A DNA stretch of 64,000 nucleotides from Candidatus Devosia phytovorans (GTDB taxonomy: Bacteria > Pseudomonadota > Alphaproteobacteria > Rhizobiales > Devosiaceae). A program made the translations under genes and the position numbers. This document shows positions 24,942-32,012 of this stretch, piece after piece. A model generated the notes under the pieces. The model saw only the letters and a program-made list of their open reading frames with translations. It searched no databases and was not told the DNA's origin. The stretch covers positions 67,001 through 131,000 of the forward strand of contig CP119312.1 of assembly GCA_029202405.1 (NCBI GenBank), written 5' to 3'. Every line of letters starts with the position of its first letter. Within the stretch, counting starts at the first letter, position 1.

Positions 24942-25805
24942 ATGGCATTGATCCGCATCGGCAATGAGGATTTGAGCGTGGAGGTGTCATCGCTCGGCGC
25001 GGAGATGCAGTCGCTGGTCACCAGTGATGGCCAGAACTGGCTATGGGATGGCGATGCAGCCTTCTGGGGCGGACGCTCGCCGGTGCTGTTCCCGATCGTC
25101 GGCAAGGCGCCTGAGGATCATGTCAGCATCGCGGGAACGCGCTATCCGATGGGGCAGCATGGCTTCGCCCGGCGCAATGAATTCGAGCTGATGAACAGCG
25201 GTCCCGATTTTTGCCGGTTCGAACTGCGGTCGAGCCCGGCGACGCGGGCAATCTTTCCCTTCGATTTCGTGCTGGCTTTGGAGCATCGCGTCGAGGGGCG
25301 TGCGGTGAAGGTGACGGCGGAGATAACCAATGCCGATGACCGGCCGATGCCATTCGGGATCGGTTTTCATCCGGCCTTCGTCTGGCCGCTGCCGGGCTGC
25401 GAGGGGCTGGATCATAGCGTGATCCTGGATGATGGCGGTGAGCCGGAGCTGCAGCGGCTGTCGGGCGGGTTGCTGGGGACGCACAAGCTGCCGTCGCCCT
25501 TCAGCAATGGGGCGCTGACGCTAAAACATCACCTGTTCGATGCCGATGCGATGATCTTCCCCGAAGGAGCCGGCGCGGGCGTGACCTATGCGGCCAAGGA
25601 CAAGGCGGTGCATTTCACCTGGGACAACCTGCCGAACTTTGCCATCTGGTCGAAGGCTGGAGCGCCGTTTGTGTGTCTGGAGCCCTGGCGGGGGATGGCG
25701 GCGGAGGCGGGCGGGACGGATGCGCTCGAGGAGCGGCCGTATACGGAGGTGCTGGGGCCGGGGGCGAGTGGGCGATATCAGTTCAAGGCGGAGCTGGTGG
25801 GGTAG
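24942..25805 (+). CDS. aldose 1-epimerase family protein
   Basis: The 287-residue beta-sandwich protein resembles the GalM-like aldose epimerases, with LGAEMQSL, the catalytic His region FGIGFHPAFVWPLPG, and a late Glu (CLEPWRGMA or EVLGPGASG region). It interconverts sugar anomers; the sugar is not known. GGGAG precedes the ATG. It is divergent from hrpB with only 58 bases between the chosen starts. Confidence 0.88.
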   Translation: MALIRIGNEDLSVEVSSLGAEMQSLVTSDGQNWLWDGDAAFWGGRSPVLFPIVGKAPEDHVSIAGTRYPMGQHGFARRNEFELMNSGPDFCRFELRSSPATRAIFPFDFVLALEHRVEGRAVKVTAEITNADDRPMPFGIGFHPAFVWPLPGCEGLDHSVILDDGGEPELQRLSGGLLGTHKLPSPFSNGALTLKHHLFDADAMIFPEGAGAGVTYAAKDKAVHFTWDNLPNFAIWSKAGAPFVCLEPWRGMAAEAGGTDALEERPYTEVLGPGASGRYQFKAELVG

Positions 25806-25823
25806 GTGCTTCCCAACACCCGG

Positions 25824-25954
25824 TGTCACCCCGGCCTTGAGCCGGGACCCATCCCGAGGTCGCGCTGCAGCCGCAAGGTGGCGGTGATTTCACTGACTAC
25901 CTGGCGGCTGCGCCGGCATCTCAGGATGGGTCCCGGCTCAAGGCCGGGGTGACA
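25824..25954. repeat. long palindromic repeat, family A copy 1
   Basis: Two perfect 31-base arms (25824-25854 and 25924-25954) face each other across 69 bases. Each arm itself contains the smaller hairpin CCGGCCTTGAGCCGG. A diverged copy lies at 44640-44770, and a half-like copy at 60609-60632. It is not part of any gene. Confidence 0.88.
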
Positions 25955-26021
25955 TCGGGGGTGTGGAGGTGGTTGTGAACACCCGCATGGGCGCGGCCTA
26001 CGGAACGCTCAGAACCCCTCA

Positions 26022-26082
26022 TCCTGCTTTTCTGCTGAACGCAGAAAAGCTGTCCCTCTCCCTCAAGGGGAGAGGGTTGAGA
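26022..26082. repeat. small inverted repeats in intergenic DNA
   Basis: CTTTTCTGC and GCAGAAAAG flank TGAAC, and CCCTCTCC/GGAGAGGG flank CTCAAG. The second resembles CCTCCCCCT/AGGGGGAGG-type hairpins common between genes in this order and also found near 58513-58541. Confidence 0.6.
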
Positions 26083-26102
26083 TCGAGTGGGTGGAGCGTC
26101 TG

Positions 26103-26165
26103 GGCCATTCGGGCATAGCCCTCATGGCCTTCAAGCCTAAAATCGCTCCGCTGGAGCGATTTTGC
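26103..26165 (+). repeat. dispersed 63-bp repeat, family B copy 1
   Basis: The element begins GGGCCATTCGGGCATAGCCC and ends with the hairpin AAAATCGCTCC / GGAGCGATTTT. A second copy at 57806-57869 matches it over nearly the whole length. The terminal hairpin could act as a terminator, but no plus-strand gene ends just upstream. Confidence 0.8.
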
Positions 26166-26183
26166 CTGCGGTCGGCTTGAAGA

Positions 26184-26195
26184 CTAACATGTTAG
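26184..26195. promoter_or_regulatory. putative GntR operator, copy 3
   Basis: CTAACATGTTAG is a perfect palindrome identical to the core of the site at the gntR/uxaA promoter. It lies 37 bases before the lactate dehydrogenase ATG. Confidence 0.78.
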
Positions 26196-26232
26196 TTGCT
26201 AGGGCAGGGGAAATTTCGGAGTTTCCTGCGCC

Positions 26233-27414
26233 ATGGCTGCACTCGACAAGATTTTGACCGTTGATGAAATGAAGCGCAGGGCGCGGCGGTCGGTGCCCAA
26301 GATGTTCTTCGAGTATGCCGATAGCGGATCCTATACCGAGGGGACCTATCGGGCCAATGAGAGCGACTTCGAAAAGATCAGCCTCAACCAGAAGGTGGCG
26401 GTGAACCTCGAGGGGCGCAATCTCAAAACCCAGATGCTGGGCAAGGAGATCACCATGCCGGTGGCGATTGCGCCGGCGGCGACGGGCGGCATGCAGGTGG
26501 CCGATGGGGAGATCAAGGCGGCCAAGGCGGGGGAAAAGTTCGGCATTCCCTTTGCCCTGTCGACGATGAGCGTCTGCTCGATCGAGGATATCGCCGAGAA
26601 TACGACGGCGCCGTTCTGGTTCCAGCTCTATGTGATGCGCGATCGCGACTTCATCAACCGGCTGATCGACCGGGCGAAGGCGGCTAAGTGCTCGGCGCTG
26701 GTGCTGACCATGGATCTGCAGATCCTGGGGCAGCGGCACAAGGACATCCACAACGGGCTGTCGACGCCGCCCAAGTTCAATGCCTATTCCGTCTGGCAGA
26801 TGATGCAGCATCCGATCTGGTGCGCGCGCATGCTGGGCACCAAGCGGCATACGTTCCGCAATATCGTAGGCCATGTGAGCGGTGATCACGACCTGGCGTC
26901 GCTGTCGTCGTGGACGGCCAGCCAGTTCGATCCGACGCTCAACTGGGCGGATGTGAAGTGGATCAAGGAGAGGTTCGGCGGGCCGGTGATCGTCAAGGGC
27001 GTGCTCGACCCCGATGATGCGCAGGCGGCGGTGGACAATGGGGCGGATGCGATCGTCGTGTCCAACCATGGCGGTCGCCAGCTCGATGGCGCGCCGTCGA
27101 CCATTCGCGTGCTGCCGGAAATCGTCGATCGGGTCGGCAACAGAACCGAGGTCTATCTCGATAGCGGCATCCGCTCGGGACAGGATGTGGTCAAGGCGCT
27201 GGCCTATGGCGCCAAGGGGACGTTCATCGGCCGGCCGATGCTTTATGGGCTGGGCGCCGGTGGCGAGGCGGGTGTGACGCGCGTGCTGGAGATTATCCGG
27301 AAAGAGCTGGACACGACGATGGCGCTGTGTGGCGAGCGGGACATTCTCAATGTCGGGCTGCATAATATTTATTCGAATGACATTCCGGTGCGGAATGCGC
27401 CGAAGCTAGCTTAA
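26233..27414 (+). CDS. lldD: L-lactate dehydrogenase (FMN-dependent, LldD type)
   Basis: The 393-residue alpha-hydroxy-acid oxidase has the flavin and substrate motifs: FFEYADSGSYTEGTYRAN, MPVAIAPAATGG, the catalytic VVSNHGGRQLDGAPST with its His, and DSGIRSGQDVVKALAYGA for the FMN phosphate. It oxidises L-lactate to pyruvate at the membrane. The shared GntR-type operator upstream connects it with the sugar-acid locus at 13.5-17.4 kb, whose final cleavage would release L-lactate. Other alpha-hydroxy acids are possible substrates. Confidence 0.92.
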   Translation: MAALDKILTVDEMKRRARRSVPKMFFEYADSGSYTEGTYRANESDFEKISLNQKVAVNLEGRNLKTQMLGKEITMPVAIAPAATGGMQVADGEIKAAKAGEKFGIPFALSTMSVCSIEDIAENTTAPFWFQLYVMRDRDFINRLIDRAKAAKCSALVLTMDLQILGQRHKDIHNGLSTPPKFNAYSVWQMMQHPIWCARMLGTKRHTFRNIVGHVSGDHDLASLSSWTASQFDPTLNWADVKWIKERFGGPVIVKGVLDPDDAQAAVDNGADAIVVSNHGGRQLDGAPSTIRVLPEIVDRVGNRTEVYLDSGIRSGQDVVKALAYGAKGTFIGRPMLYGLGAGGEAGVTRVLEIIRKELDTTMALCGERDILNVGLHNIYSNDIPVRNAPKLA

Positions 27415-27423
27415 TCCTGGGTC

Positions 27424-27499
27424 GTCATTCCCGCGAAAGCGGGAATCCCCCTGGATCGTGCCCGGGCCATAGGGAGATTCCCGCTTTCGCGGGAATGAC
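27424..27499. repeat. palindromic repeat after lldD
   Basis: Arms of 23 bases (27424-27446 and 27477-27499) are perfect inverted copies, each holding the hairpin TTCCCGC GAAA GCGGGAA. It lies just after the lldD stop and could stabilise or end the transcript, although no T-run follows. Confidence 0.85.
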
Positions 27500-27584
27500 G
27501 CGGTGGGTTGAGTGGAATGACCTGCTGTAGCGGCGGAAGTAATGTAGGTTAGGTGGTCACCGGGCGGCTGTTGGGGAATGGTCG

Positions 27585-27884
27585 TTGAAGAAATTCTTCG
27601 TCTACATCCTGACGAACAAGCATCGCAACGTGGTCTATACCGGCGTGACGAGCAATCTCATTGGCCGCACCTTCGTCCATCGCAATGATCTCGTCGACGG
27701 CTTTTCACGGCGTTACAAGGTGCATGATCTTGTCTGGTACGAGCAACACCTGACAGCGCTTTCTGCAATTCAGAGAGAAAAGCAGATCAAGAAGTGGCGC
27801 CGCGCCTGGAAAGATCAATTGGTCGCCGACTTCAATCCCGAATGGCGCGACCTCTATGACGACGTCGCCAGGCATTGGATCTAG
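27585..27884 (+). CDS. GIY-YIG nuclease-domain protein
   Basis: The 99-residue protein is a minimal GIY-YIG domain: YILTNKHRNVVYTGVTSNL (the GIY and YIG strands appear as VYIL and VYTG), then a conserved Arg and His (GRTFVHRN), VWYE, and the Glu-containing helix AIQREKQIKKWRRAWK. It belongs to the UPF0213/YhbQ-like group of stand-alone proteins. A TTG start at 27585 is used. Such genes often sit among repeats, as here; the cellular function is unknown. Confidence 0.85.
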   Translation: MKKFFVYILTNKHRNVVYTGVTSNLIGRTFVHRNDLVDGFSRRYKVHDLVWYEQHLTALSAIQREKQIKKWRRAWKDQLVADFNPEWRDLYDDVARHWI

Positions 27885-27889
27885 TTGCC

Positions 27890-28690
27890 CTAGCCTCGAT
27901 AAACCCGTTCCGATGCCGGGCCAGGGCTCAACTGGGCGAAGACCGTGTTGGCAATGGCCTGGAAAGTTTCGGGTTGTTCGTTGCCGACGATGGTGCAGGT
28001 GATGAGGGGATTGGCCCAGTAGAGAGCCGTGTCGGCGCCGAAGTTGACGCTTTCGTAGTCGGGACCATCCACGCCTTGTGAGGGTGTGATGTAGAGCGTG
28101 AGGCGCTCGCCGCCGACATCTTCATACATGAGCTGGGCGGCGCGGCCGCCCGGAATGGCGGGGGCGGGGAGGAGGCGGCCACCCATGAAGGTGAGGCCCT
28201 GGGCCGTGAGGTCGGGCATGGGGAGATTGGTGGCGAGGCGGTTGGAGAGCCAGGAGCTCAGATGTTCAGCGTCGGTGCCGGCGACCTCCACCGCATGGCG
28301 GTTTTCGGCGACATAGACGGTGTGGGCGCTGACGGCGTCGGCGATCAGGCGATCATAGAGCGGGCCGGGCTGGGTGGTGGGGCGCAGCAGCCAGCCGGCG
28401 GCCATGCCGGCCGCAAGGAGCAGGGTGATCATGGCGGCGCGCTGCAGCGTCTGCCAGCGGCGCGACTTGTGGACTTCAGCCAGCCGGGTGGGCTTGAGGC
28501 GCGCGGGAACCGGCTCGGCGCCGGCGGGGGCGAAGAGGGTTTCTATCGCAAGGTTCTGGCGCTGGATGAGCGCGACTTCGGCAGCGGCGTCGGCATTGGA
28601 GGCCAGATGCGCCTGCACGGCGAGGCGGTCGGGCTCGGATAATTGCCCGTCGGCAAAGGCCATCAACATGTCGCGGGTGATCGGCGTCAT
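27890..28690 (-). CDS. anti-sigma factor, single-pass membrane protein
   Basis: The 266-residue protein has an N-terminal cytoplasmic anti-sigma segment (DMLMAFADGQLSEPDRLAVQAHL), one membrane span at about 84-101 (AAMITLLLAAGMAAGWLL) and a periplasmic domain of about 160 residues. No zinc-binding Cys are present in the anti-sigma part, so it is not of the ZAS type. Its ATG overlaps the sigma factor stop by four bases, the usual arrangement of a sigma/anti-sigma pair. Confidence 0.87.
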   Translation of the reverse strand: MTPITRDMLMAFADGQLSEPDRLAVQAHLASNADAAAEVALIQRQNLAIETLFAPAGAEPVPARLKPTRLAEVHKSRRWQTLQRAAMITLLLAAGMAAGWLLRPTTQPGPLYDRLIADAVSAHTVYVAENRHAVEVAGTDAEHLSSWLSNRLATNLPMPDLTAQGLTFMGGRLLPAPAIPGGRAAQLMYEDVGGERLTLYITPSQGVDGPDYESVNFGADTALYWANPLITCTIVGNEQPETFQAIANTVFAQLSPGPASERVYRG

Positions 28691-29193
28691 TTGACGGTCC
28701 TCAGGTGCGGTTCGGATGGCGTGCCGGTGGCCAGCCGCAGGGCGGCGCGGGCGCGGCCGAGGCGGCTCATCAATGTGCCGATGGGGATATGCAAGATGTC
28801 GGCGGCCTCCTGATAGGGCAGGCCCTCGAGGGCAACCAGCAGCAGGGCTTCCTTCTGCTCGGGCGGCAGGGTGTCGATGGCGCGGGCCATTTCGGCCAGG
28901 GCGATGTGCCCGGGCTGGGGCGGTGGGGTGGCCATCTCCGGGACGGTGTCGATGTCGACCTGGGTGCCGCGGCGGAGCGTGGTGCGGCGCGCATTGCGAT
29001 GCAGGTTCAGCAGGATGGTGAAGAGCCAGGCGCGGACCGGGCCGGTGGGCCGGAACAGGCCGCGCCTGGCGATGGCGCGTTCGAGACAGTCCTGCACCAG
29101 ATCATCGGCCAGGTCGATATTGCGCGTCAGCGCCCGGGCATAGCGCCGCAAGGCCGGTACGCAGGCTTCCAACTGGTCGAGAAACTGGTCCAA
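28687..29193 (-). CDS. ECF-type RNA polymerase sigma factor
   Basis: The 168-residue protein has region 2 (LRRYARALTRNIDLADDLVQDCLERAI, then RAWLFTILLNLHRN) and region 4 (IDTLPPEQKEALLLVALEGL, then YQEAADILHIPIGTLMSRLGRARAAL). There is no extracytoplasmic domain. It starts with TTG at 29193, directly after an in-frame stop, so no longer form exists. It sits between a secreted-repeat protein gene and its anti-sigma gene, which suggests a three-gene operon. Confidence 0.92.
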   Translation of the reverse strand: MDQFLDQLEACVPALRRYARALTRNIDLADDLVQDCLERAIARRGLFRPTGPVRAWLFTILLNLHRNARRTTLRRGTQVDIDTVPEMATPPPQPGHIALAEMARAIDTLPPEQKEALLLVALEGLPYQEAADILHIPIGTLMSRLGRARAALRLATGTPSEPHLRTVK

Positions 29194-29224
29194 GACGTCT
29201 ATTCGCTATTGGCTGATCTGCGCC

Positions 29225-29623
29225 CTATTCAACGGCAAGATGCCAGACGCCACCGACGCCGTCACCCTTGATATCGCCGGCAGCGACATCCTCGTACCAA
29301 TAGTAAAGCGGCCAGCCGTCATGGGCCCACATCATGGTGCCATCATCGCGGGTGACCACGGTGAAATCGCCTTCGGGGGCGGCACCGGCTTCGGCCATCA
29401 GCGGCGGCCATTTGACGGCGCAATCGCCGTTGCAGACGCTCTTGCCGTCGCCCTTGATGTCCTTGTCGAAAGTATAGAGCGTCATGCCATTGGCGTCGGT
29501 GAGCACCATCTTGCCGCCGATGTCGGTCGATTTGACGGCGCCGCCCATATAGTCCTCGGCGAGGGCGGGCATGGCGAGAAGGGCCAGCGCGGCGGCACCG
29601 GCGAGAAGCGATGGAAACTGCAT
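29225..29623 (-). CDS. secreted-repeat (COG4315) family protein
   Basis: The 132-residue protein has a signal peptide (LLAGAAALALLAMPALA, cleavage near residue 22) and two copies of the Yx(F/W)xxD-type strand: TLYTFDKDIKGDGKSVCNGDCAVKW and PLYYWYEDVAAGDIKGDG. The Cys pair in VCNGDCA is conserved. Such periplasmic or secreted proteins are frequent partners of ECF sigma operons, as here. The function is not known. AGGAGG precedes the ATG. Confidence 0.88.
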   Translation of the reverse strand: MQFPSLLAGAAALALLAMPALAEDYMGGAVKSTDIGGKMVLTDANGMTLYTFDKDIKGDGKSVCNGDCAVKWPPLMAEAGAAPEGDFTVVTRDDGTMMWAHDGWPLYYWYEDVAAGDIKGDGVGGVWHLAVE

Positions 29624-29742
29624 GGGGAAGTTCCTCCTGTTGCGGGGCCAGCTGTGCGGCCTCCACTGAGAACAACACCGCGCAAGCAGGTTTCATCCGT
29701 CTACTTGCTCACAATTTCCTCTTCGGGGCGGTTCTGTCTTAT

Positions 29743-29795
29743 GTGGTCGCGTTTCCGAAGCGCAAAACCGGTATCCACTTTTGCTGGAAACGCTC
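29743..29795 (+). repeat. dispersed repeat, family C copy 1
   Basis: GTGGTCGCGTTTCCGAAGCG, AAAACCGGT, TCCACTTTTGCTGGAAACGCT is an imperfect palindromic element typical of intergenic DNA in this order. A second, more diverged copy is at 34352-34404. It precedes the TRAP permease genes. Confidence 0.7.
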
Positions 29796-29867
29796 CAGTG
29801 TTTGATTTGCAAAAGATTTGTGACGTGCCATGACTTAGGGCGATGCAAACGACGGGGAGGGTCGAGC

Positions 29868-30473
29868 GTGTCCATTGCCTTGCGCTTTACGCGCATTGTC
29901 GACGAGATCAGTCGACGGGTTGGGCTGATAGCAGTGTGGCTGGTGCTGTTCTCGGCGCTGGTGAGCGCCTTCAATGCCATTTTCCGCTATTCGGTGGCGG
30001 CGATGATTTCGCTGGAGCGGAGCATTGGGGGCGGCGTGTTCGGGGGGATGGTGTGGATCTATACGCATTACTCCAACGTGCTGTCGGAGAGCGTCTGGTA
30101 CATGTTCGGCGGCATGGTGATGCTGGGCGGCGCCTGGACGCTCAAGATGAACGAGCATGTGCGGGTGGACCTGCTGTATGGCGCGGTCAGCGAACGCACG
30201 CGGACCTGGATTGACCTGCTGGGCGGGCTGTTCTTCCTGATGCCGCTCTGCATCCTGCTGATCTATTTCACCTGGCCATGGTTCCTGCAGGCGTGGAACC
30301 AGAATATCCAGTCCAATGCCGCAGGGGGGCTGCCGCGCTGGCCGGTGCGGCTGATGCTGCCGGTGGGCTTTGCCGTGCTGATGCTGCAGGGGGTGGCCGA
30401 GATCGTCAAATGCGTGCTGGCGCTGACGACGAATTACGTCCGCGAATTCGCCTATGAGAAGCCCGTGCAATGA
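29868..30473 (+). CDS. TRAP transporter small permease (DctQ)
   Basis: The 201-residue protein has four membrane spans (about 14-40, 63-85, 103-125 and 150-172) and the DctQ signature WTLKMNEHVRVDLLYG. It partners the DctM subunit encoded next. A GTG start at 29868 is preceded by GGGGAGGG, and the open frame upstream of it is non-coding in character. The stop overlaps the dctM ATG by four bases. Confidence 0.9.
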   Translation: MSIALRFTRIVDEISRRVGLIAVWLVLFSALVSAFNAIFRYSVAAMISLERSIGGGVFGGMVWIYTHYSNVLSESVWYMFGGMVMLGGAWTLKMNEHVRVDLLYGAVSERTRTWIDLLGGLFFLMPLCILLIYFTWPWFLQAWNQNIQSNAAGGLPRWPVRLMLPVGFAVLMLQGVAEIVKCVLALTTNYVREFAYEKPVQ

Positions 30474-31957
30474 TCGATCTCATTCGCGAGAATATGGCGC
30501 CGATCCTGTTTGGCGGCCTCGTCATCTTCCTGTTGATCGGCTATCCGGCGGCGTTTTCGCTGGCGGCGGTGGGGCTGTTTGGCGGGCTGGCTGCAATCGA
30601 GCTGGGGCTGATCGGGCCGCAGTTTCTGGGGAACCTGACCTATCAACTCTATGGCGTGCTCAGCAACGAACTGCTGCTGGCGATCCCGTTCTTCACGCTG
30701 ATGGGGGTGATCCTTGAAAAGAGCGGGCTGGCCGAGGACCTGCTGGAGGGTTTTGGCCAGCTGTTCGGCGGGGTGCGCGGGGGCTTGAGCTATGCGGTGA
30801 TCATTGTCGGGGCGATCCTTGGCGCGATTACCGGGACAGTGGCGGCGTCGGTGATTGCCATGGGGTTGATCTCGCTGCCGGTGATGATGCGCTATGGTTA
30901 TAATGTGCGACATGCGACGGGGGTGATCGCGGCCTCGGGGACGATCACACAGCTGATACCGCCGTCGCTGGTGCTGATCGTGCTGGCGGACCAACTGCAG
31001 CGCTCGCCGGGCGAGATGTATATCGGGGCGACCGGGGCTTCCATTGTCCAGGTGCTGCTGTTCATGGGCTGGGTGTTCATCCTATCCATCATCCGGCCGC
31101 AGGACGTACCGGCGCTGCCGCCCGAGGCGCGGACGCTCAAGGGCTGGCCGCTGTGGCGGACGATCATCCGCGGCACGGTGCCGAGCCTGGCGCTGATCTT
31201 TATCGTGCTGGGGACGATCCTGCTGGGTCTCGTCACGCCGACGGAAGCGGGGGCCATGGGCGTGGTGGGGGCGCTGCTGCTGGCCTGGATCAACGGGCGG
31301 CTGAGCTGGGCGGTGACCTGGGGCGGGATGCTGTCGACCATGCGGCTCACGGCGATGGTGGTGTTCATCCTGCTCGGGGCGCGGGTGTTTACGCTGGTGT
31401 TCCAGGGCGTGGGTGGCGGGCACTGGATCGAGGAATTGCTCAGCAACCTGCCGGGCGGGGTGGTGGGCTTCCTGATCTTCGTCAATATCTTCGTCTTTAT
31501 CCTGGCCTTCTTTCTCGACTTCTTCGAGATCGCCTTCATCGTCATTCCGCTGCTGGCACCGGTGGCGGAGAGCATGGGGATCAACCTCGTCTGGTTCGGG
31601 GTGATGATCTGCGCCAATATGCAGACGAGCTTCATGCATCCCCCGTTCGGCTTTGCGCTGTTCTACCTGCGGGGCATCGTGCCGCGCGACAAGGTCAAGA
31701 CGACGGACATCTATATGGGAGCGATCCCGTGGCTGGTGTTGCAACTGATCCTGGTGGGTCTGCTGATTGCCTTTCCGCAACTGGTGACGTTCTTCCTCGA
31801 AGCGCCGGTGGATGTGGATCTCGACACGATCCAGATCGTGCTGCCGTCGAGCGGTGCGGGCGAGGTGGCGACGCCCAGCTTTACGGCGCCGCCGCCACCG
31901 AGTTTTGGAACACCGCCGGCGCCGAGTTTTGAAACGCCTCCGCCACCGGCGTTCTGA
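30470..31957 (+). CDS. TRAP transporter large permease (DctM) with proline-rich tail
   Basis: The 495-residue integral membrane protein has about twelve spans and the DctM landmarks PFFTLMGVILEKSGLAEDLL, GAILGAITGTVAASVIAMGLISLP, and a second inverted half with DFFEIAFIVIPLLAPVAESMG. After the last span, the C-terminus carries a 30-residue tail with the repeated pattern (T/A)P-x-PSF...PP, ending ETPPPPAF, which standard DctM proteins lack. It uses a sodium or proton gradient to drive uptake. Translation is coupled to dctQ. Confidence 0.92.
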   Translation: MIDLIRENMAPILFGGLVIFLLIGYPAAFSLAAVGLFGGLAAIELGLIGPQFLGNLTYQLYGVLSNELLLAIPFFTLMGVILEKSGLAEDLLEGFGQLFGGVRGGLSYAVIIVGAILGAITGTVAASVIAMGLISLPVMMRYGYNVRHATGVIAASGTITQLIPPSLVLIVLADQLQRSPGEMYIGATGASIVQVLLFMGWVFILSIIRPQDVPALPPEARTLKGWPLWRTIIRGTVPSLALIFIVLGTILLGLVTPTEAGAMGVVGALLLAWINGRLSWAVTWGGMLSTMRLTAMVVFILLGARVFTLVFQGVGGGHWIEELLSNLPGGVVGFLIFVNIFVFILAFFLDFFEIAFIVIPLLAPVAESMGINLVWFGVMICANMQTSFMHPPFGFALFYLRGIVPRDKVKTTDIYMGAIPWLVLQLILVGLLIAFPQLVTFFLEAPVDVDLDTIQIVLPSSGAGEVATPSFTAPPPPSFGTPPAPSFETPPPPAF

Positions 31958-31963
31958 GACGAA

Positions 31964-31990
31964 AAACCCCGGGCCATTGGCCCGGGGTTT
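31964..31990. terminator. bidirectional terminator between dctM and dctP
   Basis: AAACCCCGGGCC and GGCCCGGGGTTT form a strong stem with a three-base loop; A- and T-runs on both sides would allow it to work in both directions between convergent genes. Confidence 0.9.
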
Positions 31991-32012
31991 CTGATTGTTC
32001 GAGCCTGAGCTC

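Noticed and set aside
25800..26230. Repeat cluster as a CRISPR array
   Set aside because: The repeats are inverted palindromes of different families, not regularly spaced direct repeats; no cas genes are present.
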